Source: Cupriavidus taiwanensis
GTDB taxonomy: Bacteria; Pseudomonadota; Gammaproteobacteria; Burkholderiales; Burkholderiaceae
NCBI RefSeq assembly: GCF_900250075.1
Contig: NZ_LT977070.1
Location: 3,018,894 to 3,082,893 of the forward strand
Length of the DNA stretch: 64,000 bases
Reading direction: 5' to 3'
Shown here: positions 50,558 through 59,006 of the stretch, piece after piece
How the letters are laid out: every line of letters starts with the position of its first letter
Numbering within the stretch: the stretch's first letter is position 1
Translations under genes and position numbers: made by a program
Notes under the pieces: model-generated
What the model saw: only the letters and a program-made list of their open reading frames with translations
What the model was told of the DNA's origin: nothing
Databases searched by the model: none

Positions 50558-50647
50558 AAAACAAAGAAGGCGGCTCGGTGGGGACACGCCGTCACGAACT
50601 GTTCTTTCAAACTGTTCATGACCGAAGCGCGTCGCGGAGCCGCCTTT
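50558..50647 (-). terminator. Attenuator hairpin in the argF leader
   Basis: On the minus strand GGCGGCTC within AAAGGCGGCTC (50647-50637) pairs with GAGCCGCCTT (50576-50567), giving a 10-bp stem around a loop of about 60 nt, followed by CTTTGTTTT directly in front of the argF ATG. The 5' arm consists of leader codons 12-15, including Arg AGG and CGG. A ribosome stalled on those codons would cover the arm and block hairpin formation; one that completes the leader would release it. The long loop makes it weaker than a classical terminator. The loop also has a direct repeat AACTGTTC (50598-50605 and 50611-50618). Confidence 0.6.
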
Positions 50648-50681
50648 CGCGTCGCATACGCAATTTAACTGCAAGGATCAT
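50616..50681 (-). CDS. Arginine-rich leader peptide of argF (leaderless uORF)
   Basis: A 21-codon ORF. Its second half, starting at Met 9, reads MRRERRLRDALRS; Arg 8 precedes it, giving seven Arg in 21 residues with codons CGT, CGA, CGC, AGG, CGG, CGC and CGG. The ATG lies 5 nt after a -10 box (AATAAT), so the mRNA would begin at or within 1-2 nt of it. The internal Met 9 gives a second possible start in the same frame. Arg density, position before argF and the parallel with the argD leader support a regulatory role. It is unproven. Confidence 0.7.
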   Translation of the reverse strand: MILAVKLRMRRERRLRDALRS

Positions 50682-50686
50682 AAGGG

Positions 50687-50716
50687 ATTATTTCTGCTTT
50701 GGCGAGCCCGTATCAA
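50687..50716 (-). promoter_or_regulatory. Predicted promoter of the argF leader
   Basis: Minus strand: -35 TTGATA (50716-50711), 18-nt spacer, -10 AATAAT (50692-50687), each one mismatch from consensus. Then CCCTT and the leader ATG. Confidence 0.62.
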
Positions 50717-50783
50717 CCCGGCCGCGGCCTGCCGCACGGTTGCGCTGACAGCTTCCTGACAGGATTTCGTCCTTATGCGCAAC

Positions 50784-50801
50784 TCTTATATAAGATATAA
50801 T
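50784..50801 (+). promoter_or_regulatory. Palindrome TCTTATATAAGA joined to a -10 box
   Basis: The palindrome (50784-50795) is directly followed by TATAAT (50796-50801). It points to the DUF3579 gene, whose ATG is about 200 nt downstream. The 12-mer is identical to the core upstream of icd at 45819-45830. In this position a bound protein would lie in the promoter spacer. Confidence 0.6.
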
Positions 50802-50999
50802 ACTGGCTGATTCACGCGGGGCCCGGCATACCCATGCCAGTGCCCGCCGCCGGCATCAAAAGTGCCCCTGCAGGACACCGACGCCCCGCCTTCCGGCTGG
50901 AACCAGCGCGAACCAATCGCGCCCCGGCCGCGTCAAACGGGCGCCCCGTCCAGCGGGCTTACCGTCGAGTCATCCGCCTCACCCGCAGTGTCCAGCCTC

Positions 51000-51299
51000 A
51001 TGAACCCCAACGTTCGCGAATACTTTATCCAAGGCATTACCAAGGAAGGCAAGACCTTCCGCCCGAGCGACTGGGCTGAACGACTGTGCGGCGTGATGGC
51101 GCAGTTCCGCCCCGAGGGCGACAGCGGCGACCCGCGCCTGACGTACTCGCCGTACGTGCGGCCGATCTTTGCCGGCAACGTCAAATGCGTGGTGGTGGAC
51201 GTGCGCCTGCGTGACATCGAACCCAAGGCGCTGGACTTCGTGCTGAATTTCGCCCGGGACAACAACCTGCAACTGGTGGAAGCCTGCTCGCTCGAGTAA
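51000..51299 (+). CDS. DUF3579 family protein
   Basis: A 99-residue protein of a small family restricted mainly to betaproteobacteria (DUF3579): MNPNVREYFIQGITKEGKTF, SDWAERLCGVMAQF, and a C-terminal half with KCVVVDVRLRDIEPKALDFVLNFA. Function is unknown. The frame stays open upstream to 50862, but the conserved family start is at 51000. It has its own promoter (50796-50801) with a palindrome and a leader of nearly 200 nt, in which nothing else is recognised, and a bidirectional terminator. Confidence 0.88.
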   Translation: MNPNVREYFIQGITKEGKTFRPSDWAERLCGVMAQFRPEGDSGDPRLTYSPYVRPIFAGNVKCVVVDVRLRDIEPKALDFVLNFARDNNLQLVEACSLE

Positions 51300-51324
51300 G
51301 CCCGGCGGCGCGGCGCCGGAAAGC

Positions 51325-51354
51325 AAAAAAGCTCGTCGGATGACGAGCTTTTTT
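51325..51354. terminator. Bidirectional terminator between DUF3579 and rpsT
   Basis: Stem AAGCTCGTC / GACGAGCTT with loop GGAT and six A/T on each side (51325-51337 and 51342-51354). Serves both converging genes. Confidence 0.92.
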
Positions 51355-51418
51355 GTTGTTGGCGGCATGCCCGGGGGCACCCGCCTCTGCTGGGCCGCGA
51401 CGGCGGCCCTGGCAGCTA

Positions 51419-51685
51419 TCAGACAGCCATGGCCTTGATGGCGGCCGACAGGCGCGACTTGTGACGTGCAGCCTTGTTCTTGTGCACGATCTTCTTGTCG
51501 GCGATGCTGTCGATCACGGCTTGCGAGTTCTTGAAGATCTCGGCGGCAGCGGCCTTGTCGCCAGCGTCGATGGCCTTGCGGACGGCCTTGACGGCGGTGC
51601 GCAGACGCGAACGCAGGCTGGAGTTGTGAGCGTTCTGGGCAACGGCCTGGCGGGCGCGCTTGCGGGCTTGTGCGGAATTTGCCAT
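51419..51685 (-). CDS. rpsT: 30S ribosomal protein S20
   Basis: An 88-residue, strongly basic protein with the canonical start [21 protein letters not shown] and the [20 protein letters not shown] segment. AGGA lies about 10 nt before the ATG, a longer spacing than usual. It is monocistronic with its own promoter (51805-51834) and shares the terminator at 51325-51354. rpsT next to murJ (divergent) is a common gene order in betaproteobacteria. Confidence 0.98.
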   Translation of the reverse strand: MANSAQARKRARQAVAQNAHNSSLRSRLRTAVKAVRKAIDAGDKAAAAEIFKNSQAVIDSIADKKIVHKNKAARHKSRLSAAIKAMAV

Positions 51686-51804
51686 GTAAAAAATATCCTG
51701 AATTCAGATGCGTGCCGCGGGGGACACAACAATTAAGTCATATCGAGCGACCCGGGATGCACTGACACACGAATCCGGAACGCAACTGTCCTTGTGAATC
51801 GGCA

Positions 51805-51834
51805 ATTATACACAGATGCCGGAGCATGTGACAA
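51805..51834 (-). promoter_or_regulatory. Predicted rpsT promoter
   Basis: Minus strand: -35 TTGTCA (51834-51829), 18-nt spacer, -10 TATAAT (51810-51805). The leader would be about 115 nt. A plus-strand TATAAT at 51883-51888 may serve murJ. Nothing else stands out in the 51686-52005 gap. Confidence 0.65.
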
Positions 51835-52005
51835 GACCGCCGGGACTTTGCCGGCGCAGGCCGGGCCACGCGGCGTGATCCGTATAATAAGCGCCACATT
51901 GTGCCGGGCCACGTGGCGCGCCGGCAACTTTACTGCCCGGACCGCGTCTCAAAGAGCCCGCGGTGCCGCCGGCACCGGCCCACCCGTCCCGCACTCGTCC
52001 GCACC

Positions 52006-53556
52006 TTGAACCTGCTCAAAGCGCTCGCCACCATCAGCAGCCTGACGATGCTCTCGCGCGTCACCGGCCTGGTGCGCGAGATCCTGATCGCCCGCGCCTT
52101 CGGCGCGTCGGACATGACCGACGCGTTCAACGTGGCCTTCCGCATCCCCAACCTGCTGCGCCGCATCTTCGGCGAAGGCGCGTTTTCACAGGCCTTCGTG
52201 CCGATCCTGGGCGAATACCATACCAAGCGCGGCGATGCTCCGACCAAGGCCCTGATCGATGCCGTCGCCACCGTGATGACCTGGGTGCTGATGGCCGTGT
52301 CGCTGCTGGGCGTGATCGGCGCGCCGCTGGTGATGACGGTGGTCGCCACGGGTTTTCGCGGGCAGGCCGATACCTATACCGCGGCCGTGTTCATGACGCG
52401 GGTGATGTTCCCGTATATCGGGCTGATCTCGCTGGTGGCGCTGGCGTCGGGCATCCTCAATACCTGGCGCAAGTTCGCGGTGCCGGCCTTTACGCCGGTG
52501 CTGCTCAACCTGTCCCTGATCGTGGCGGCGCTGTTCGTCGGTCCCCACATGCAGCAGCCGATCTACGCGCAGGCCTGGGGCGTGCTGATCGGCGGCGTGC
52601 TGCAGCTGGCGATCCAGGTGCCGGCGCTGCGGCGCCTGGGGGTGATGCCGCGCATCCGCTTCAACCTGCGCGCGGCGTGGTCGGATCCGGGCGTGCGCCG
52701 CATCCTGCGCCAGATGGGGCCGGCGCTGCTGGCGGTGTCGGTGGCGCAGGTCAGCCAGATCATCAACACCAATATCGCCTCGCGGCTGGCGGCGGGCAGC
52801 GTCTCGTACCTGACCTATGCCGACCGCCTGATGGAATTCCCGACCGCGCTGCTGGGCGTGGCGCTGGGGACGATCCTGCTGCCCAGCCTGTCCAGGGCCA
52901 ACGCCTCGGGCGACCACGCCGAGTATTCGAGCCTGCTCGACTGGGGCCTGCGCCTGACCTTCCTGCTGGCCGTGCCGTGCGCGGTCGGGCTGTTCGTGTT
53001 CGGCGCGCCGCTGACCGCGGTGCTGTTCAACTACGGCAAGTTCGACGCCCATGCGGTCGAGATGACGCGCCAGGCGCTGGTCTCTTACGGCGTGGGCCTG
53101 ATGGGGCTGATTTCGATCAAGATCCTCGCGCCGGGCTTCTATGCGCGGCAGGATATCCGCACGCCGGTCAAGATCGCGCTGCTGGTGCTGGTGATCACGC
53201 AGGCCTGCAACGTGGCCTTCGTGCCCTGGATCGGCCATGCCGGGCTGGCGCTGTCGATCAGCGCCGGGGCCACGCTCAACGCGCTGCTGCTGTTCTACGG
53301 CCTGCGCCGGCGCGGCCTGTACCGGCCGGCGCCGGGCTGGTGGCTGTTCCTCGCGCAGCTGAGCGCTTCGGTGCTGCTGCTGTCGGGCATGCTGCTCTGG
53401 TTCGCGCGCAACTTCGACTGGATCGGCCTGGGGGCGACGCCGCTGCTGCGGATCGCGCTGCTGGCTTCGTGCCTGGTACTTGCAGCGGTGGTCTACTTCG
53501 GTACACTGTGGCTCATGGGACTGCGCTACTCTGCCTTCAGGCGCCGGGCCGGCTGA
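52006..53556 (+). CDS. murJ: Lipid II flippase MurJ
   Basis: A 516-residue membrane protein of the MOP superfamily with about 14 hydrophobic segments. It exports lipid II for peptidoglycan synthesis. The N-terminus reads LNLLKALATISSLTMLSRVTGLVREILIARAFG, given here in part as TMLSRVTGLVRE, and the segment RIPNLLRRIFGEGAFSQAFV is the MurJ signature. The start is a TTG at 52006: no ATG or GTG precedes the conserved core in frame, and the TTG gives the family N-terminus. It is followed 91 nt later by the SirB1-family gene. Confidence 0.94.
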   Translation: MNLLKALATISSLTMLSRVTGLVREILIARAFGASDMTDAFNVAFRIPNLLRRIFGEGAFSQAFVPILGEYHTKRGDAPTKALIDAVATVMTWVLMAVSLLGVIGAPLVMTVVATGFRGQADTYTAAVFMTRVMFPYIGLISLVALASGILNTWRKFAVPAFTPVLLNLSLIVAALFVGPHMQQPIYAQAWGVLIGGVLQLAIQVPALRRLGVMPRIRFNLRAAWSDPGVRRILRQMGPALLAVSVAQVSQIINTNIASRLAAGSVSYLTYADRLMEFPTALLGVALGTILLPSLSRANASGDHAEYSSLLDWGLRLTFLLAVPCAVGLFVFGAPLTAVLFNYGKFDAHAVEMTRQALVSYGVGLMGLISIKILAPGFYARQDIRTPVKIALLVLVITQACNVAFVPWIGHAGLALSISAGATLNALLLFYGLRRRGLYRPAPGWWLFLAQLSASVLLLSGMLLWFARNFDWIGLGATPLLRIALLASCLVLAAVVYFGTLWLMGLRYSAFRRRAG

Positions 53557-53647
53557 TGGGTCAGCGGCAACTGCCATTGCCGGCTGAGCGCCTGGCATTG
53601 GTGACCCACGCTGCGCGCGGTGCCGGCGGCTGCACCGGGAAACCGAC

Positions 53648-54496
53648 ATGACATCGACCAAAGTCCTGGATTATTTCGCCAGCCTCGTGGCCGACGAAAA
53701 CGGCATCCCGCTGACCGAGACCGCGCTCTCCATCGCGCAGGATGCCTATCCCGACCTGGACCTGCAGGGCGAACTGGCGGCGCTGGACGTGCTGGCGCTG
53801 CGGCTGAAGCGCCGGATTGCCGAAGGCACCCCCGCGATCCAGCGGCTGCGGCTGCTGAACCATTTCTTCTATCGCGATCTGGGCTTCGGCGCCAACGCGA
53901 ACGACTACTACGACCCCGACAACTCCTACCTGAACGTGGTGCTGCGCCAGCGCCGCGGCATCCCGATCTCGCTCGCGGTGCTGCATATGGAACTGGGCCA
54001 GCAGATCGGCCTGCCGCTCAAGGGGGTGTCGTTTCCCAACCATTTCCTGCTGCGCATGACGATCCCGGCCGGCGAGGTGATACTGGACCCGCTCACCGGC
54101 GAGACCCTGTCGAAGGAACAGTTGCAGGAAATGCTGGACCCGTACCTGGAGCGCGAGGGCATCAGCGATGCCAGCCAGGTGCCGCTGGGCCTGTTCCTGC
54201 GCGCGGCCAGCCACCGCGAGATCATCGCGCGCATGCTGCGCAACCTGAAGGCGATCTATCTGCAGGAATCGCGCTGGCAGCGGCTGCTGGCGGTGCAGAA
54301 CCGGCTGGTGATCCTGCTGCCGGGTTCGATCGAGGAAGTGCGCGACCGGGGCCTGGCCTATGCCAACCTGGAGTGCTTCCGCCCCGCGCTCGCCGACCTG
54401 GAAGCCTATGTCCAGGCCCGCCCGGACGCCGCCGATATCGGCCAGATCCGCGAGCGCATGCCCGCGCTGCGGATGATGAGCCGCAGCCTCAGCTGA
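53648..54496 (+). CDS. SirB1/transglutaminase-like TPR protein
   Basis: A 282-residue SirB1-family protein: an N-terminal helical part, a transglutaminase-like core (NHFFYRDLGFGANANDYYDP, SYLNVVLRQRRGIPISLAVL, FPNHFLLRM and ILDPLTGETL) and a C-terminal TPR-like region (about 205-280). The name comes from Salmonella SirB; biochemical function is not established. Cys of a canonical transglutaminase triad is not seen, so catalysis is doubtful. It follows murJ and converges on a DedA gene. Confidence 0.87.
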   Translation: MTSTKVLDYFASLVADENGIPLTETALSIAQDAYPDLDLQGELAALDVLALRLKRRIAEGTPAIQRLRLLNHFFYRDLGFGANANDYYDPDNSYLNVVLRQRRGIPISLAVLHMELGQQIGLPLKGVSFPNHFLLRMTIPAGEVILDPLTGETLSKEQLQEMLDPYLEREGISDASQVPLGLFLRAASHREIIARMLRNLKAIYLQESRWQRLLAVQNRLVILLPGSIEEVRDRGLAYANLECFRPALADLEAYVQARPDAADIGQIRERMPALRMMSRSLS

Positions 54497-54502
54497 GGCT
54501 GC
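54483..54502. terminator. Palindrome at the 3' end of the SirB1 gene
   Basis: GCAGCCTCAGCTGAGGCTGC is a perfect 20-bp palindrome that includes the stop codon and lies between two converging genes. There is no T-run. Confidence 0.4.
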
Positions 54503-54516
54503 TCAACCGGGGCGGC

Positions 54517-55182
54517 TCAGCGCTCGACGCGCGTAGGCCGGCGGCGGTTGCCGCGCACCAGCTTCCACAGCCCTCCCAGCACCAGCGGCACCACCGCCGC
54601 GCCGATGCCGGCCAGCACGATCAGGTTCAGGTACTGGCGGATGAACGGCAGGTTGCCGAAGAAGTAGCCGGCAAAGACCAGGCCGACCACCCATGCCACG
54701 GCACCGATCACGTTGAACATCTGGAAGCGCGCGAAGGTCATCTGCGACACCCCGGCCACGAACGGCGCGAAGGTGCGCACGATCGGCACGAAGCGCGCCA
54801 TCACCAGCGTCTTGCCGCCGTGCCGCTCATAGAAGTCATGGGTGCGGCGCAAGGCATCCTGGTCCAGGAAGCGCCACTGGTGGTCGAACACCTTGGGCCC
54901 GATCCAGTTGCCCACCATATAGTTGACGGTATTGCCGGAAATGGCCGCCACCAGCAGCAGGCCGATCAGCACCCATTCGTTCATGGCTCCGGTCGCGCAG
55001 AAGGCGCCGGCGATAAACAGCAGCGAGTCGCCCGGCAGGAACGGCAGCACCACCAGCCCGGTCTCGGCAAAAACGATCAGGAACAGGATGGCATAGACCC
55101 AGTGGCCGTACTGGTCGATGACCGTGCCGAGGTATTTGTCGACATGCACCAGCATGTCGATGAGCTGCAAAGCGAGATCCAA
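54517..55182 (-). CDS. DedA family membrane protein
   Basis: A 221-residue DedA/VTT-domain protein with about five hydrophobic segments. Conserved features include ETGLVVLPFLPGDSLLF near residue 40-56, GNTVNYMVGNWIG, and the basic motif FYERHGGKTLVMARFVPIVRTFAPFVAG, with the family's functional Glu and Arg residues. DedA proteins translocate phospholipids or undecaprenyl phosphate in several bacteria. The gene diverges from mutL with 152 nt between starts. Confidence 0.9.
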   Translation of the reverse strand: MDLALQLIDMLVHVDKYLGTVIDQYGHWVYAILFLIVFAETGLVVLPFLPGDSLLFIAGAFCATGAMNEWVLIGLLLVAAISGNTVNYMVGNWIGPKVFDHQWRFLDQDALRRTHDFYERHGGKTLVMARFVPIVRTFAPFVAGVSQMTFARFQMFNVIGAVAWVVGLVFAGYFFGNLPFIRQYLNLIVLAGIGAAVVPLVLGGLWKLVRGNRRRPTRVER

Positions 55183-55322
55183 GTCGTTCCCCGTGTGGTG
55201 GTTTGACGGTTTATTCCCATGCGGCGCGATCCCGGATCCACGCCGCCATCGCCTGAATCATACAAGAGCGGCGGCGCCTTTCCCCCACCTCGGCAACCCG
55301 TCTGCGTGGGGGAACGTCCACG

Positions 55323-55328
55323 TATAAT
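55323..55328 (+). promoter_or_regulatory. -10 box 6 nt before mutL ATG
   Basis: Perfect TATAAT, then CGCCGG, then ATG. No Shine-Dalgarno sequence can fit if this box is used. The -35 is poor. Confidence 0.5.
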
Positions 55329-55334
55329 CGCCGG

Positions 55335-57317
55335 ATGCCAGCCTCCCCTTCCAGCACTGCCTTGCGCACCACCCAGCAGCCGCGCCCGATCCGGCCGCTG
55401 CCGGACCAGCTCATCAGCCAGATCGCCGCCGGCGAAGTGGTCGAACGCCCGGCGTCGGTGGTCAAGGAACTGCTGGAGAACGCGCTCGATGCCGGCGCCA
55501 CGCAGCTCGGCATCCGCCTGGAGGAAGGCGGCGTGCGGCGCATCGTCATCACCGACAACGGCTGCGGCATTCCCGCCGCCGAGCTGCCGGTGGCGCTGAT
55601 GCGGCACGCCACCAGCAAGATCGCCTCGCTCGACGAACTCGAATCGGTGCTGACCCTCGGCTTCCGCGGCGAGGCGCTGGCCTCGATCGCATCCGTGTCG
55701 CAGATGTCGCTGACCAGCCGCACCGCGGCGGATGCCCATGCCACCCAGGTCAGCGCCGACTCCGGCGCGCTGCAACCCGCTTCCGGCGGTGTAGGCACCA
55801 CCGTCGACGTGCAGCACCTCTACTTCAACACGCCGGCGCGCAGAAAGTTCCTCAAGACGGAACAAACCGAGCTGGGCCACTGCCTGGAGATGGTCAGGCG
55901 CGTGGCGCTGGCACGGCCGGACGTGACCATCTCGGTCCACCACAACGGCAAGCCGCTGGAGCACTGGAATGCCGGCGACGTCGCCACGCGCACGGCGCAG
56001 GTGCTGGGCAGCGACTTCGCCCGCGCCCGGCTGGCGCTGGACGAGCACGCCGATACCCTGAGCCTGTACGGCTTTGCCGGGCTGCCCACCGCCTCGCGCG
56101 GGCGGCCGGACCAGCAGTACTTCTTTGTCAACGGCCGCTTCGTGCGCGACAAGCTGCTCAACCATGCGGTGCGCAGCGCTTACCAGGACGTGCTGCACGG
56201 CGACCGCTTCCCGTCGTACGTGCTGTGCCTGGACCTGCCGCCGGAGATGGTCGACGTCAACGTGCATCCGTCCAAGATCGAGGTGCGCTTCCGCGAATCG
56301 CGCGCCGTGCACCAGTTTGTCTACCACGCGGTGCAGCGCTGCCTGGCACGCCAGGCCGGCGCCAACGGCGACAGCCTGCATACCGATGCCGACGGCGAGC
56401 TCACGCTGCCGCCGGGCGCCGTACCGCCAGCGGCCGCAGCGCGGCCTGGCACTGGCGGCCCGGGCCAATGGATCAACTATTCCGCGGCCCGCCAGACCGA
56501 GCTGGGCATCGCCCAGCCGCGCCAGGCCTACCTGGGCATGGTGCGCGAGGCCACCGCGCCGGCGGCACGCCCATACGGCGCGCCCGCCACGCCCTCCGGC
56601 GGCTGGGCCGGCGCGTCGGCGCAACCGCCGGCATGGCTGGCCGACGTCGAGGCGGCGCGCGCCGGCGATGCGCCCGGCCTGCTGGACCGGCTGCCGGCTG
56701 CAACGGCGTCCGACCCCACCGGCGCTGCCGACGAACACCCGCTCGGCTATGCCATTGCCCAGCTGCACGGCATCTACGTGCTGGCGCAGAATGCGCGCGG
56801 GCTGGTGCTGGTCGACATGCACGCGGCGCACGAGCGCATCCTCTACGAGCAGATCAAGGCCGCCCTGGACGCGCGCGAGCTGGCGGTGCAGTCGCTGCTG
56901 CTCCCGGTCACGCTGCCCGCCAGCCCGGTCGAGATCGGCGTCGCCGAAGAACACCAGCAGACGCTGACGCTGCTGGGCTTCGATATCGCCCCGGTGTCGC
57001 CCACCACGCTGGCGGTGCGCGCGGTGCCGGCGCTGCTGCAGCAGGCCGATGCCGAGGCGCTGGCGCGCGACGTGCTGCGCGACCTGCACGCCTACGGTGG
57101 CTCGCGCGTGCTGGCCGAGCGCCGCAACGAACTGCTTGCGACCCTGGCCTGCCACAGCGCGGTGCGCGCCAACCGCAAGCTCACGGTCGAGGAAATGAAC
57201 GCGCTGCTGCGCCAGATGGAGCAGACCGAGCGCGCCGACCAGTGCAACCACGGCCGGCCCACCTGGGTGCAGCTGACCGTGACCGAGCTCGACCGGCTGT
57301 TCCTGCGCGGGCAATAA
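55335..57317 (+). CDS. mutL: DNA mismatch repair protein MutL
   Basis: A 660-residue mismatch repair protein. The N-terminal GHKL ATPase has NALDAGAT (49-56), DNGCGI (74-79) and [12 protein letters not shown] (about 107-118). A Pro/Ala-rich linker (about 345-465) leads to the C-terminal dimerisation domain. That domain contains [12 protein letters not shown] (494-505), which fits the DxHAxxExxxxE nuclease motif, as well as [12 protein letters not shown] and [11 protein letters not shown]. This is the set found in endonuclease-type MutL, so it probably nicks DNA itself, unlike E. coli MutL. It lies 32 nt upstream of miaA. Confidence 0.95.
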   Translation: MPASPSSTALRTTQQPRPIRPLPDQLISQIAAGEVVERPASVVKELLENALDAGATQLGIRLEEGGVRRIVITDNGCGIPAAELPVALMRHATSKIASLDELESVLTLGFRGEALASIASVSQMSLTSRTAADAHATQVSADSGALQPASGGVGTTVDVQHLYFNTPARRKFLKTEQTELGHCLEMVRRVALARPDVTISVHHNGKPLEHWNAGDVATRTAQVLGSDFARARLALDEHADTLSLYGFAGLPTASRGRPDQQYFFVNGRFVRDKLLNHAVRSAYQDVLHGDRFPSYVLCLDLPPEMVDVNVHPSKIEVRFRESRAVHQFVYHAVQRCLARQAGANGDSLHTDADGELTLPPGAVPPAAAARPGTGGPGQWINYSAARQTELGIAQPRQAYLGMVREATAPAARPYGAPATPSGGWAGASAQPPAWLADVEAARAGDAPGLLDRLPAATASDPTGAADEHPLGYAIAQLHGIYVLAQNARGLVLVDMHAAHERILYEQIKAALDARELAVQSLLLPVTLPASPVEIGVAEEHQQTLTLLGFDIAPVSPTTLAVRAVPALLQQADAEALARDVLRDLHAYGGSRVLAERRNELLATLACHSAVRANRKLTVEEMNALLRQMEQTERADQCNHGRPTWVQLTVTELDRLFLRGQ

Positions 57318-57349
57318 GCACGCTCGCATCTTTTGATCCAAGGTTTTCG

Positions 57350-58318
57350 ATGTCCGCCGTACCCCACGATTCCGCCTCGCACCCGCCCCTGGTCTGCCTG
57401 CTCGGCCCTACCGCGTCGGGCAAGACCGCCGCCGCGCTGGCGCTGGCGGCCGACGCGCCGGTGGAGATCATCAGCCTGGACTCGGCGCTGGTGTACCGCG
57501 AGATGGATATCGGCACCGCCAAGCCCACGCGCGACGAACTGGCCGTGGCGCCGCATCACCTGATCGACATCATCGACCCGGCCGACAGCTACTCGGCCGC
57601 GCAGTTTGTCGCCGACGCCGAACGGCTGGTCGCGCAAATCCGGGCGCGTGGCCACGTGCCGCTGATCGTCGGCGGCACCATGCTCTATTACAAGGCGCTG
57701 ACGCAGGGTCTCAACGACCTGCCGCAGGCCGACGCCGCGCTGCGCGCCGAGCTGGACCAGCTCGCCGCCGAGCGCGGCTGGCCGGCCCTGCATGCGATGC
57801 TGGCAGAGGTCGACCCGGTCACCGCGGCGCGGCTCGCACCCAATGATGCGCAGCGCATCCAGCGCGCCCTGGAGATCCACCGGCTGTCCGGCCAGCCGAT
57901 GTCGGCGCTGCTGGCGCGCCAGGCCGAGGGCCGCACCTTTTCCGGCGCGGCCGACCAGCGCTACCGCGTGATCGCGCTCGAGCCGTCGGACCGGCTGGCG
58001 CTGCATGACCGCATCGCCCGGCGCTATGACGCCATGCTGGCGCAAGGCTTTATCGGCGAGGTCGAGCGTCTGCGCGCGCGCGGCGACCTGCATCCGGGGC
58101 TGCCGTCGATCCGCTGCGTCGGTTACCGGCAGGTGTGGGAATACCTGGATGGCGAGGCCGACTTTGCCGCCATGCGCGAGCGCGGCATCGCCGCCACGCG
58201 CCAGCTGTGCAAGCGCCAGCTGACCTGGCTGCGCAGCACGCCCGAGCGGCTGGTGGTCGATTGCCTGGCGCCCGATTATGTCGACCAGGTGCGCAGGCTG
58301 GCGGATTTCGGCCACTGA
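57350..58318 (+). CDS. miaA: tRNA dimethylallyltransferase
   Basis: A 322-residue enzyme that adds a dimethylallyl group to A37 of tRNAs reading U-starting codons. It has the P-loop [14 protein letters not shown] (about 17-30), the conserved [30 protein letters not shown] and [20 protein letters not shown] segment ([16 protein letters not shown]), and the C-terminal [12 protein letters not shown]. mutL-miaA is a conserved proteobacterial pair. Its DMAPP substrate comes from the MEP pathway, whose final enzyme IspH is also in this window. Confidence 0.96.
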   Translation: MSAVPHDSASHPPLVCLLGPTASGKTAAALALAADAPVEIISLDSALVYREMDIGTAKPTRDELAVAPHHLIDIIDPADSYSAAQFVADAERLVAQIRARGHVPLIVGGTMLYYKALTQGLNDLPQADAALRAELDQLAAERGWPALHAMLAEVDPVTAARLAPNDAQRIQRALEIHRLSGQPMSALLARQAEGRTFSGAADQRYRVIALEPSDRLALHDRIARRYDAMLAQGFIGEVERLRARGDLHPGLPSIRCVGYRQVWEYLDGEADFAAMRERGIAATRQLCKRQLTWLRSTPERLVVDCLAPDYVDQVRRLADFGH

Positions 58319-58324
58319 TCCGGT

Positions 58325-58344
58325 GCCATGCCGGCTGGCATGGC
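58325..58344 (+). terminator. Hairpin after miaA
   Basis: Stem GCCATGCC / GGCATGGC with a 4-nt loop, 7 nt past the miaA stop; no T-run, so termination is uncertain. Confidence 0.4.
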
Positions 58345-58397
58345 GAGTGACGGACAGGCGATAATTGCCGATCCCTGACCTCGCAAGGCCGACCCGC

Positions 58398-58910
58398 ATG
58401 TCCAAGCCCAACTTCACGCTGCGCCCCGCCACCGCCGCCGACAGCGAAACGCTGTTCAACCTGATCCTGGCGCTGGCCGAATACGAAAAGCTGACCCATC
58501 TGGTCGAAGCCACGCCGCGGAAGATCGAGGCGGCGCTGTTCGGCGCCACGCCGCATGCCGAGGCCGTGCTGGTGGAGGTCGACACCGATGTCGACGGCAA
58601 GGCGGGCCGCAAGGCGGTCGGCTTTGCCCTCTTCTTCCACAACTTCTCGACCTTCCTGGCCAAGCCCGGTCTTTACCTGGAAGACCTGTATGTCGATCCG
58701 GCGTGGCGTGGGCACGGCCTGGGCAAGGCCCTGCTCAAGCATCTGGCCGCGCTCGCGCTCGAGCGCGGCTGCGGCCGCTTCGAATGGTCGGTGCTGGACT
58801 GGAACCAGCCGTCGATCGACTTCTACCAGGCCATGGGCGCCGACGTGCTCCCTGACTGGCGCATCTGCCGCGTGACCGGCGCGGCCCTGGACCAGCTCGG
58901 CGGGAAGTAA
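58398..58910 (+). CDS. GNAT family N-acetyltransferase
   Basis: A 170-residue acetyltransferase. It begins FTLRPATAADSETLFNLILALAEYEKL, a pattern seen in spermidine/diamine acetyltransferase-like GNATs. The acetyl-CoA motif is VDPAWRGHGLGKALLKHL (about 98-115), with FEWSVLDWNQPSIDFYQAMGA after it. Substrate may be a polyamine or amino acid; sequence alone does not decide. The start at 58398 was chosen over the open frame at 58365 because it directly precedes the fold. Confidence 0.87.
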   Translation: MSKPNFTLRPATAADSETLFNLILALAEYEKLTHLVEATPRKIEAALFGATPHAEAVLVEVDTDVDGKAGRKAVGFALFFHNFSTFLAKPGLYLEDLYVDPAWRGHGLGKALLKHLAALALERGCGRFEWSVLDWNQPSIDFYQAMGADVLPDWRICRVTGAALDQLGGK

Positions 58911-59006
58911 GGCGGCAACCGGTCCACCACCGGTGTTATACACTTGATCCGAAACCGCCATACAATGACAGCAACAACTGTCTTTTTCCGGACCGCGCCA
59001 ACCGCC

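Noticed and set aside
50558..50674. N-terminal extension of argF through the leader (from a TTG at 50674)
   Set aside because: The frame is open but not conserved in ornithine carbamoyltransferases, and it would run through the attenuator. The family start at 50557 is clear.
50862..50999. 46-codon N-terminal extension of the DUF3579 protein
   Set aside because: Pro/Arg-rich, not typical of the family. MNPNVREYF at 51000 matches the conserved start.
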